DNA of 6,318 bases from assembly GCA_963751355.1 (NCBI GenBank), contig CAVVVS010000042.1:1-6318 (forward strand), written 5' to 3'. Source of the DNA: CAVVVS01 sp963751355. Its GTDB lineage: Bacteria; Bacteroidota; Ignavibacteria; Ignavibacteriales; Ignavibacteriaceae. Below the pieces are notes generated by a model. The model was not told where the DNA came from, did not search any database, and saw nothing but the letters and a program-made list of their open reading frames with translations. Positions 1 through 6,186 of this stretch are shown here, in pieces. How positions within the stretch are numbered: position 1 is the first letter of the stretch; each line of letters opens with the position of its first letter. Made by a program: the position numbers and the translations under genes.

Positions 1-98
1 TGTTCCCTTAATTTGAATTCATAATATTTAGGACCTAGTGTATCCCAAAGGTTTTTGTTTGTTTTATTAAAGGGCCCTCTCTAAAAAGCTCGAACCAA

Positions 99-176
99 TC
101 ATCCTAAACGAAGCAAAGAATCTCTTACTCATTTTAGTATTAGAGACTCTTCAATCGTTTCGTTCATTTAGAATGA
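99..176. repeat. Large imperfect inverted repeat downstream of the beta-helix gene
   Basis: The left arm at 99-127 begins TCATCCTAAACGAAG and ends in GAATCTCTTA. The right arm (about 138-176), read on the minus strand, begins TCATTCTAAATGAACGAA and ends near AGTCTCTAATA. The arms match with a few mismatches and small gaps and are separated by about 10 bases. This layout resembles the widespread 'TCATCCTGAACGAAG...AAGGATCTC' palindromic intergenic repeat seen in many Bacteroidota-type genomes; that resemblance is from memory. The repeat starts 48 bases past the stop codon of the secreted-protein gene, so its transcript could fold and end transcription, but neither strand shows a clean stem followed by a T-run. 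The rest of 1-223 shows no supported gene. Confidence 0.6.
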
Positions 177-223
177 CATTTATGTCCTTTTTAGAGTAGA
201 CTCATTAAATTTATTTTGTAATA

Positions 224-2071
224 CTATTTTAAAAGAATCATTTTTTTAGTAGAGACAGACGAATTTTCCTGCAGCCTGTAAAAATAAATCCCGCTTGATA
301 AGCCCGCTGATTTAAATTCCACGCTGTGAATACCGGCATTTTCAAACCCTTGTACAAGTATAGCTACTTTTTGACCAATAGAATTATAGACAGATAAATT
401 AATTAAGCCTGAAACGGGTATACTATATTTAATAACAGTGGACGGATTAAAAGGATTAGGATAGTTCTGTGATAAATTAAAGGTTTCCGGTAAATCAATT
501 TTAACATTTATTACATTTGAATACTCATAACTTCCTGTCATATCAATTTGTTTTAATCTATAATTAAAATTTTTACCGTTTTGCGGAGAGTCCGTAAATG
601 AATAATAATTTGTTTTAGTACTTGTACCATTTCCTTTTACAAAACCAACTTTTTTCCAAACTGCGGCTGAACTTGTCGAAGCTCTTTCTATCTCAAATCC
701 GTAGTTGTTCACTTCTGTTGCTGTCTTCCAGGATAAATTTACTTGTTGATTGGATGATTCGGCAGTAAATGAGACTAACTCAACAGGCAAGGCTCCTGAG
801 TCACTCCAATATTCATAAGCTCCTATATCATAATTGCCTTTCCTTGCGGCACCGCGTTGATCATATAATGGTGCACCGTTGGGTGAACTTTCCGGTATTA
901 CATCCTTCGCCGGACTATTTGATGCAATTGCACATGTCATAGTTCCGTTTAACGAATTATTATATGCCAGAGGACTGCAATCAGCCGAAACTCCATAAAT
1001 ATTATGAGCGATTATTCCTGAAATTGAAGAGGTATAAGCATTTTGTATAAGATTATAATCTTCTGAAATTGCTGATCCGGATAAATCAGAATGTGCAGAA
1101 TCAACCGTTGCAATATTTCCGGATACAATAGAATTTTTTATATATAAAGAATCACCTTTGTCACTATTCCATACCCCAATGCCGCCAATACCATTAGGAC
1201 CAGTACATGAGTTGTTAAATACTGTGCAGCTGTTTATATGTGCAGAGACATAAAATGAATCTGCAACAGTTGAATCTTTAGGATATTTGTCAAATCTAAT
1301 GCCACCTATACCAAAGGTAGAAAAATTATTTGAAACTGTTGAATTGGTCATATTAAAAATAGTATTACCCATAAATGCAATAACTGCAATTCCGCCGCCC
1401 GAGCTTGAAACATTATTCGAAATAGTCGAATTTATAATACTAAGATTTCCGTTTACAATACCTATTCCACCACCATAGCACATACTTTGACCTGTATTAT
1501 CACTTATGGTTGAGTTAGTTATCAATAAATTCCCCCAATGACACCCTATCCCCCCTCCTATACCATTTGCGCTGCCAATATTACCAATTATTTCGCAATG
1601 GTCTATACTCGCCGTTCCGGTACTATCAACATAAATTCCGCCACCGCTTGATGAACTTCGTCCATTTTGAATAGTTAAATACTTTAAGCTTACATTATTT
1701 GCGCCATGTATTTTTATTACCCTTGAGTTTGATAAAGATGTATCGGATTCTGATTCAATGATTGTATTATTAGTACTGTCTCCAAGCAAACTAAGTTTAG
1801 TAAAATATCTGTTAATATCTATTGGATTATTGGACAAATTATAAACCCCGGCGGCAATATGAATAATAATTGAATCAGTTGTTGGATTCACAACATTATC
1901 TATAGCATATTCAATTGACTTCCATGCCGCACTACCACTTGCTATACCATTCCCTGCTTGATCGCTGCCTAAGTTATTATCTACATAATAATTGCTTTGT
2001 GCAAAAGTCAGACCAGTAGCAATAAAAACAAAAATTAAAACTGAAAAAAATTTCATAACATTTATACCCAT
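224..2071 (-). CDS. Secreted parallel beta-helix protein with choice-of-anchor-Q-like region and T9SS type A sorting domain
   Basis: This 615-residue protein is predicted to be exported by Sec, then carried across the outer membrane by the type IX system. A signal peptide covers residues 1-24 (hydrophobic core about 8-20, probable cleavage after LTFA). Residue 6 is also Met and gives a more typical signal peptide (MKFFSVLIF...), so the start at 2056 is a good alternative; no clear Shine-Dalgarno sequence precedes either. Residues 27-60 (YYVDNNLGSD... AWKSIEYAID) resemble the DUF1565-type entry of pectate-lyase-like folds. Residues 120-320 hold at least five beta-helix rungs, seen as repeats of GGGI or GIGGI (143, 172, 200, 225, 254, 294) and of NSTISNN-like strands (184, 212, 241, 279, 311). 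DIGAYEY at 415-421 closes a choice-of-anchor-Q-like region. Residues 429-525 form a fibronectin-III-like linker (LPVELVSFTA... YRLKQID). Residues 528-615 form the sorting domain with NYPNPFNPSTVIKYSIP. No catalytic residues could be assigned, so a role as adhesin or polysaccharide-binding or -cleaving protein stays open. It is probably transcribed alone. Confidence 0.93.
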   Translation of the reverse strand: MGINVMKFFSVLIFVFIATGLTFAQSNYYVDNNLGSDQAGNGIASGSAAWKSIEYAIDNVVNPTTDSIIIHIAAGVYNLSNNPIDINRYFTKLSLLGDSTNNTIIESESDTSLSNSRVIKIHGANNVSLKYLTIQNGRSSSSGGGIYVDSTGTASIDHCEIIGNIGSANGIGGGIGCHWGNLLITNSTISDNTGQSMCYGGGIGIVNGNLSIINSTISNNVSSSGGGIAVIAFMGNTIFNMTNSTVSNNFSTFGIGGIRFDKYPKDSTVADSFYVSAHINSCTVFNNSCTGPNGIGGIGVWNSDKGDSLYIKNSIVSGNIATVDSAHSDLSGSAISEDYNLIQNAYTSSISGIIAHNIYGVSADCSPLAYNNSLNGTMTCAIASNSPAKDVIPESSPNGAPLYDQRGAARKGNYDIGAYEYWSDSGALPVELVSFTAESSNQQVNLSWKTATEVNNYGFEIERASTSSAAVWKKVGFVKGNGTSTKTNYYSFTDSPQNGKNFNYRLKQIDMTGSYEYSNVINVKIDLPETFNLSQNYPNPFNPSTVIKYSIPVSGLINLSVYNSIGQKVAILVQGFENAGIHSVEFKSAGLSSGIYFYRLQENSSVSTKKMILLK

Positions 2072-2083
2072 TTAATTGATTGT

Positions 2084-2101
2084 TATATGTATAAACATAT
2101 A
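2084..2101. promoter_or_regulatory. Perfect 7-base inverted repeat upstream of the beta-helix gene
   Basis: TATATGT, a 4-base spacer and ACATATA form a perfect inverted repeat centred about 20 bases upstream of the first ATG of the secreted protein. Its position suits an operator or a hairpin in the 5' leader, and AT-rich promoter elements could overlap it. The arms are made almost wholly of A and T, so chance is a realistic explanation in this background. No confident -35/-10 or Bacteroidota-type -33/-7 pair could be assigned. Confidence 0.25.
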
Positions 2102-2339
2102 TAGCAAATATTGAGCCACTAAAGTAATGCCCATTTTCATAAAAGGCCATCATAATAATATCGTATATTCTTTTATTACAACAGCTTAAAAGACGAATAG
2201 ATATTCCTGGAATGTATGTTGAATATCTATAGTTTAAAAATTATACAAGAGTATAAAAACTTTACAAAGCTTCAGTAAATTTTAGATTTTCTGCAAAATA
2301 GTTTATTTGTCCTTTGGAAAGAGTTATCAATGCGGCCAG

Positions 2340-2354
2340 TGCGCCTATGGCGCA
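2340..2354. repeat. Short GC-rich hairpin in AT-rich DNA
   Basis: TGCGCC, loop TAT and GGCGCA form a perfect 6-base-pair stem, extendable by a G-T pair. On the plus strand it is followed by ATATCTTTT, which loosely resembles an intrinsic terminator, but no plus-strand gene precedes it. Just to its right, 2371-2398 read on the minus strand (TCATTTTAACCAAAGGAAGA...) resembles the left arm of the inverted repeat at 99-127. This patch may therefore be part of a decayed copy of the same dispersed repeat. A 24-codon ATG frame (2330-2404, plus) with a GGAAAGAG stretch upstream runs through the hairpin but has no recognisable product. Confidence 0.4.
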
Positions 2355-2455
2355 TATCTTTTAAAATTGTGAAATATCTTCCTTTGGTTAAAATGACAAT
2401 TTAGTAAAATATTTATTGTGTCAAGACTTTGTTTTTTATGTAAATAATAAACCAA

Positions 2456-2560
2456 ATGAACTACCTCGCTGCAAGCGGCAAGGAATTCTACCCAAGCGAT
2501 CTGGTCCGCCGAAATCCGGCAGAACGAAGACGAATTAAACCGCTATTGTTAAATGAATAA
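2456..2560. other. GC-rich island with hairpin and 34-codon open frame, probable dispersed repeat
   Basis: Base composition rises sharply from about 2460 to 2545 against very AT-rich flanks. The island opens with CTAC and an imperfect hairpin at 2464-2483 (CCTCGCTGC against GCGGCAAGG, one mismatch and one G-T pair). A smaller GCCG/CGGC stem sits at about 2508-2520. On the plus strand a frame of 34 codons runs from ATG at 2456 to TAA at 2560, rich in Arg and Pro, with no ribosome-binding site and no recognised motif. The minus strand is open over 2345-2542 for 65 codons but has no ATG. Openness in several frames is expected where AT-rich stop codons are scarce, so a non-coding short interspersed element is the preferred reading over a gene. 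Confidence 0.45.
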
Positions 2561-2668
2561 ACTTAATTGAACATCATAATAATAATGTGGGTAAAAAAAT
2601 ATAGCTATCCATCAAATAATATCTAAATAATTTTTATTCTCAAGTTTTGCAGTCAAATAACAGATGGG

Positions 2669-2693
2669 GAAATATTGAATATTTCATTTTTTT
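2669..2693 (+). terminator. Weak terminator-like palindrome with T-run
   Basis: GAAATATT-G-AATATTTC is a perfect palindrome (2669-2685) followed by A and seven T on the plus strand. The stem is nearly all A-T pairs and would be weak. No supported plus-strand gene lies upstream, only the doubtful 34-codon frame ending at 2560. It is over 300 bases past the end of the minus-strand synthetase gene and has the wrong orientation to serve it. Confidence 0.2.
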
Positions 2694-3003
2694 ATTACTA
2701 AAGACGAGTTTTAAAATTTAATTTCTTTTATAATTTTCGTGTATATTTTGAGCTCCTTTATAATTCAAATGCTCACAATCGCTGGAATAAGATTAGTATC
2801 TTTTATAAAAATTAGAATTAAAAAAACTTTTATTATTTTTTTTCTTTCAATAGCCTGCAAAATTAAAAATAATCACTCTTATTATAAAATTATCTTAAAG
2901 TTATTTACTTTATTTTTCTACCCTTACGTTAAACTAATGAAATTAACAACATATAGGCTACATGCTTTAGTATGTTTCTTAGTAATCTATCTTGGTAAAA
3001 TTA

Positions 3004-4743
3004 TTATATTTTTAGAATTTCATCTAATAAAGTATCAATTGGTTCATTGTTTATAAATAGTCTTTTCCAAACAGAATAATTTAATATATTCCAGAATGTC
3101 ATTGCGCTATGGTGTTCATTTGATTGAAAATTTCTAATCAATTTTTCATCAAAAATTTTTGCTGCGACCGGAATCAGAGAGTCAAATACGCCTCCTTTAA
3201 TTGCCCATTTACCAGGATGTATTCCAAATCCCTTTTTGGGCCGCTGAATAATAAATTCCGGTATATTTATAATTTGTGCAACCTTTCTAAGTATATTTTT
3301 CGGTTTATCTAGCTTATCAGGCCAACTTATTAAAAATGAGTCCTCAATTATTTTTTTATTGTAATAAGGATAGTAAGTAATTAATTTATTTGCTTCCCCT
3401 ATTTTTGACCAAATAGACTGTGTAGTCGACCCTGATCCAAGAATGCTTATCATTGTAATTATATCATATATGGAATGATTTTCAAATTTTTTTACCCAAT
3501 TATATCTGCTTTGAATAACTTCTTTTCTAGACATATTAAAATACTTGCATACCCAATTTTCATCCCCATATTTACTAATTGAATATATGATATTATCAGG
3601 ATCACCCAGATTTTTATTTATCATTCTAAATGCATTTATCCTTCTGATAAATTCATTTCCCCTACCCGTAATTTGGGATAGTCCTTTAAATAATGTAAAA
3701 AAAGGATAAGCAGATGCTAAGGGAAGAATCTCTTTATGCTTGAGACTATTATAAATAAGACTTTGAATTTCATTTCCAAATATACCATCAGCCCCTTCAC
3801 CGCTTATAATAATATTTTCATTTTGAGGGATAGAGTTTTCATACAATAAAAAGAGTAAAACCGACTGTAAATGATTGACCGGTTCTTCCGCGCTAAATAT
3901 TGTCCTTATAAAAGCATCGAGATAATCTTCAACCTTAGGTTCATAGTAACAATGATTTGCGCCAAAGGCTTTAGCTGCAGATACTGCATATTCCTTTTCA
4001 TGATTATTATGTGTGTCCTCGAATGGATAACCGGTGGAATAACTCCGGGAAATATTAAATTGTTTTTTCCCTAATTGAAAAAGGATTGACGAATCCAGAC
4101 CGCCGCTTAACAAAAATGCCAGCCTATTTGGCATAGAATGCAAATTGCTAATCGAATCAGATAAATCATTTGAGATCTGTAAAATACTATTATCTATTTT
4201 TAAATTATATAATTCAGACCTATTAGAAAAAGGGTCGTAAAATTGATCATCCTTAATCACACACTTATCACCTCTTATATCAATGTGTATTATATCCCCG
4301 ATGGTTAACTGAAAAATATCTTTATACAAAGTATTCGGTGGTAATACAAACCTATAAGTAAAAAATTCTGGAAGCAATTGAGTGTTCTCTTGAATCGGGA
4401 CCCCGGCAATTCTTAGAACTTTTATATGTGTTGAACTGAAGAATTCGCCTTTTGAGTTCAAATAATAATAAATAGGTCTACCGGAATGGGTCGGCTTAAA
4501 AATAGAAAGCTTCCTGCTATTATGATCAAAAACAACTTTTACTAAAATATTATTTTCATCGTATACATTATTATTTAATGACTCAATAATGGATAATTCT
4601 TTTTCCCCTATATTAAATTTTGATAAAAAATTGTCCGTAATAAAAGTTAAATAATGAGAATTCATCTCCTTTTCATTTACTCTCCACTCCAATTTATCAA
4701 ATTTGTTTTTGATGCTTTGTTTTGTGATAGAAATTAAAAACAT
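3004..4743 (-). CDS. Asparagine-synthetase-like amide synthetase with degenerate glutaminase domain
   Basis: This 579-residue protein belongs to the asparagine synthetase B superfamily, whose members adenylate a carboxylate with ATP and form an amide. The synthetase domain (about 185-579) has the PPi loop SGGLDSS at 213-219, an acidic segment with E286-E287 placed roughly like the catalytic Glu of E. coli AsnB, SGEGADGIFGNE at 314-325, KNILR at 482-486 whose Lys aligns by eye with the conserved Lys, and RPKKGFGIHPGKW at 501-513. The N-terminal part (1-165) keeps only the latter half of a glutaminase fold (HSGRPIYYY at 86-94, LPPNTLYKDIFQLTIGD at 134-150). It lacks Cys2 and the usual substrate-binding motifs and is some tens of residues short. 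The ATG is supported by GGTGA seven bases upstream and by an in-frame stop 13 codons before it. The protein probably uses free ammonia or another amine, as in beta-lactam synthetases and lasso-peptide cyclases, or is a sugar-amidating homologue from a polysaccharide locus. It likely shares an operon with the upstream paralogue 82 bases away. Confidence 0.9.
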   Translation of the reverse strand: MFLISITKQSIKNKFDKLEWRVNEKEMNSHYLTFITDNFLSKFNIGEKELSIIESLNNNVYDENNILVKVVFDHNSRKLSIFKPTHSGRPIYYYLNSKGEFFSSTHIKVLRIAGVPIQENTQLLPEFFTYRFVLPPNTLYKDIFQLTIGDIIHIDIRGDKCVIKDDQFYDPFSNRSELYNLKIDNSILQISNDLSDSISNLHSMPNRLAFLLSGGLDSSILFQLGKKQFNISRSYSTGYPFEDTHNNHEKEYAVSAAKAFGANHCYYEPKVEDYLDAFIRTIFSAEEPVNHLQSVLLFLLYENSIPQNENIIISGEGADGIFGNEIQSLIYNSLKHKEILPLASAYPFFTLFKGLSQITGRGNEFIRRINAFRMINKNLGDPDNIIYSISKYGDENWVCKYFNMSRKEVIQSRYNWVKKFENHSIYDIITMISILGSGSTTQSIWSKIGEANKLITYYPYYNKKIIEDSFLISWPDKLDKPKNILRKVAQIINIPEFIIQRPKKGFGIHPGKWAIKGGVFDSLIPVAAKIFDEKLIRNFQSNEHHSAMTFWNILNYSVWKRLFINNEPIDTLLDEILKI

Positions 4744-4750
4744 TAATATT

Positions 4751-4755
4751 TCACC
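4751..4755 (-). promoter_or_regulatory. Shine-Dalgarno sequence of the 579-residue synthetase homologue
   Basis: GGTGA, seven bases before the ATG at 4743, matches the 3' half of the consensus AGGAGGTGA. It decides the start, because no other ATG, GTG or TTG lies in frame between this codon and the preceding stop. A five-codon ATG frame overlaps the site and ends in TAATG at the start codon; it may be chance or a minor translational coupling device. Confidence 0.5.
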
Positions 4756-4825
4756 ATGAATATTTAGAGATATTAAAAATTATAACTTTGGGGGAATAAC
4801 TAGTTTTACTGATAAATTAAATTAA

Positions 4826-6103
4826 TTATTGATTTTCTGATTTAAGTGAAATTTCAAGCGCATTTAGCAACATAAGCGCCTCACCATGGTTTAAAATTTT
4901 CTCTTGGTGCTGAACCCAAATAAGATCTAAATCAAGCCAGTCGATTATCTTCCTTTTTTGTAAATCTTTGATACTTTTGTAAACAAGTAGCTTATAATCC
5001 TCTCTTGTTCTAATCGCTTCGTCAAAGTCAACATAATTGAGTTTTCTATAGAACCCTATTATTGACCAGAAAGGATCGATTTTTTTTGCAATTGTGTTAT
5101 TTTTTTTCCAAATAATAGTTTTTAACTGATTTAATCCTTTTCGTAATTTCAATTTAACCGGTGATATATTAAGCGTACCGCCCAAATTGTTTGCGGTTGG
5201 AAATTTAAAGAACTCGGGGAAAGCCTTATTCACAATTTTTTTGTAAATAACAGTATTTCGTCTATATTCATGAGGAACACCAAGAATAAAATTAATCCAT
5301 CCAGGATCAAGAAATGGGGTTCTATATTCATATCCTTTAAAAATTATTGCCCGTTTTATGTAGTTTTCCTGTCTACAATAAATATCAAGTTGATCATCAT
5401 AACTAATTATAGACTTGTCAATTAGAGGATTTAAAGGAAGATTTTCTTCAGGGTAATAATTCTTTGGAGTAATTTCAATTGATGTTGCAAATTTATTTCG
5501 ATTTGCAAAAGAACGTTTGGCTTCAACCCAGTTGGTACTTGGTATTTCAGGCAAATGCGAACCGGCTAAATTATCGCCCATAAACCCAGTCCAATAAACT
5601 GCATCTCTTCCGAATTCTTTGCATATAAGTGAATTATAAAATGCATCAATTATTAGTGTCCAGGAACTGCCGTTTTCGGCAGTTTCTAAAAGCAATTTTT
5701 CTTCAACTTTTATTTTTGTTAAATCAAATACTTTATGACGTAAATTGAACTTTTTAGCTATCCTACTGCCTATTACATAGTCCCATGTACCGGGAGTTCC
5801 AAAAGTTACTGTGATTATACGGTCTTTATAGCCTGCATCTATTAAACCAGCCAGGACTGTCCTTGAATCAATACCGCCACTTATTGGTACAATGAATAAA
5901 TTACCGTCACAATTCGTGAAAGTATTTTTTAATGCTATAACCCCTTCTTTTAAAATACATTCCTCATCACCACTACACCTCTTGCTACTTTTTTTTATCG
6001 CGGGCAGCAACTCATTATGTATAAGAGGATTTCCGTTATTTTCATGAACATCTGTCAAAAATCCATAAGACAAAAAAGTCAGGATATTAGCTATATTGAC
6101 CAT
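4826..6103 (-). CDS. Asparagine-synthetase-like protein lacking the glutaminase domain
   Basis: This 425-residue protein carries only the ATP-pyrophosphatase-type synthetase domain of the AsnB superfamily. It begins in the linker after the missing glutaminase domain (residues 6-20 resemble the 'YL..G...' segment). The PPi loop is VPISGGIDS at 72-80, followed by a Rossmann-like helix and a Gly/Asp segment FGTPGTWDYVIGSRIAKKF at 101-119. E142 lies in ENGSSW, the glycine-acid motif is GFMGDNLAGSH at 173-183, EYRTPFLDPGW at 259-269 matches the 'RVPFLD' block, and the C-terminus has a WVQH...LLNALEISL ending (396-420). The block KNILR of its neighbour aligns by eye with NTVIY (283-287), so the conserved Lys may be missing. 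A stop codon lies two codons before the ATG, fixing it as the earliest start; GAGTGA just upstream is a poor ribosome-binding site. Similar stand-alone domains occur in polysaccharide loci. Activity and substrate are not certain. Confidence 0.88.
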   Translation of the reverse strand: MVNIANILTFLSYGFLTDVHENNGNPLIHNELLPAIKKSSKRCSGDEECILKEGVIALKNTFTNCDGNLFIVPISGGIDSRTVLAGLIDAGYKDRIITVTFGTPGTWDYVIGSRIAKKFNLRHKVFDLTKIKVEEKLLLETAENGSSWTLIIDAFYNSLICKEFGRDAVYWTGFMGDNLAGSHLPEIPSTNWVEAKRSFANRNKFATSIEITPKNYYPEENLPLNPLIDKSIISYDDQLDIYCRQENYIKRAIIFKGYEYRTPFLDPGWINFILGVPHEYRRNTVIYKKIVNKAFPEFFKFPTANNLGGTLNISPVKLKLRKGLNQLKTIIWKKNNTIAKKIDPFWSIIGFYRKLNYVDFDEAIRTREDYKLLVYKSIKDLQKRKIIDWLDLDLIWVQHQEKILNHGEALMLLNALEISLKSENQ

Positions 6104-6186
6104 ATCACTCTATTAAAAAGTCAAAAAAATCACTCACAATAGCATCTGATTTTCCAGACGACTATATTTTAGGTTAATAATGTGGT

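Larger units (their letters stand above)
2072..3003. other. Long gene-poor AT-rich intergenic region
   Basis: No convincing gene is present in these 932 bases between the asparagine-synthetase-like operon and the beta-helix gene. The stretch is strongly AT-rich with many stops in all frames, apart from two GC-richer patches listed separately (around 2330-2356 and 2456-2545). It also holds a 7-base inverted repeat just upstream of the beta-helix gene and an AT-only palindrome followed by a T-run at 2669-2693. Between about 2700 and 3003 lies homopolymer-rich sequence with one 105-codon plus-strand open frame starting with GTG at 2739, which is judged non-coding. A search of both strands for a short peptide gene next to the synthetase pair found only very short ATG-started frames (12-15 codons) on the minus strand. 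Confidence 0.75.

Noticed and set aside
1..84. Minus-strand open frame running off the left edge (ends ...LWDTLGPKYYEFKLRE)
   Set aside because: It contains no ATG, GTG or TTG from the preceding stop at about 84 to the window edge, so a gene start cannot be supported here.
1287..1478. 63-codon plus-strand frame rich in Pro and Ile
   Set aside because: It lies wholly inside the beta-helix gene on the opposite strand; its repeats mirror the repeated rungs of that gene.
2345..2542. 65-codon minus-strand open frame across the GC-rich patches
   Set aside because: It has no ATG, the only TTG lies halfway in, and there is no ribosome-binding site. Openness follows from the low frequency of stops in the GC-richer island.
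2456..2545. GC-rich island as a tRNA or other structured RNA gene
   Set aside because: No cloverleaf, T-loop or known RNA consensus could be found in it.
2819..2842. A-run/T-run pair as a terminator for the synthetase operon
   Set aside because: The pairing is pure A-T in homopolymer-rich DNA and lies about 160 bases past the stop; it is not distinguishable from background.
2561..3003. Lasso-peptide or other RiPP precursor next to the cyclase-like gene
   Set aside because: The minus-strand ATG frames here are only 12-15 codons or shorter. No leader/core pattern was found, and no RRE or peptidase gene lies in the window.
3124..3312. 62-codon plus-strand frame
   Set aside because: Antisense shadow within the 579-residue synthetase gene, with no motif or ribosome-binding site.
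3871..4074. 67-codon plus-strand frame
   Set aside because: Antisense shadow within the same synthetase gene.
3004..4743. Calling the 579-residue protein AsnB (glutamine-hydrolysing asparagine synthetase)
   Set aside because: Cys2 and the front half of the glutaminase domain are missing, so the glutamine-dependent reaction is not supported.
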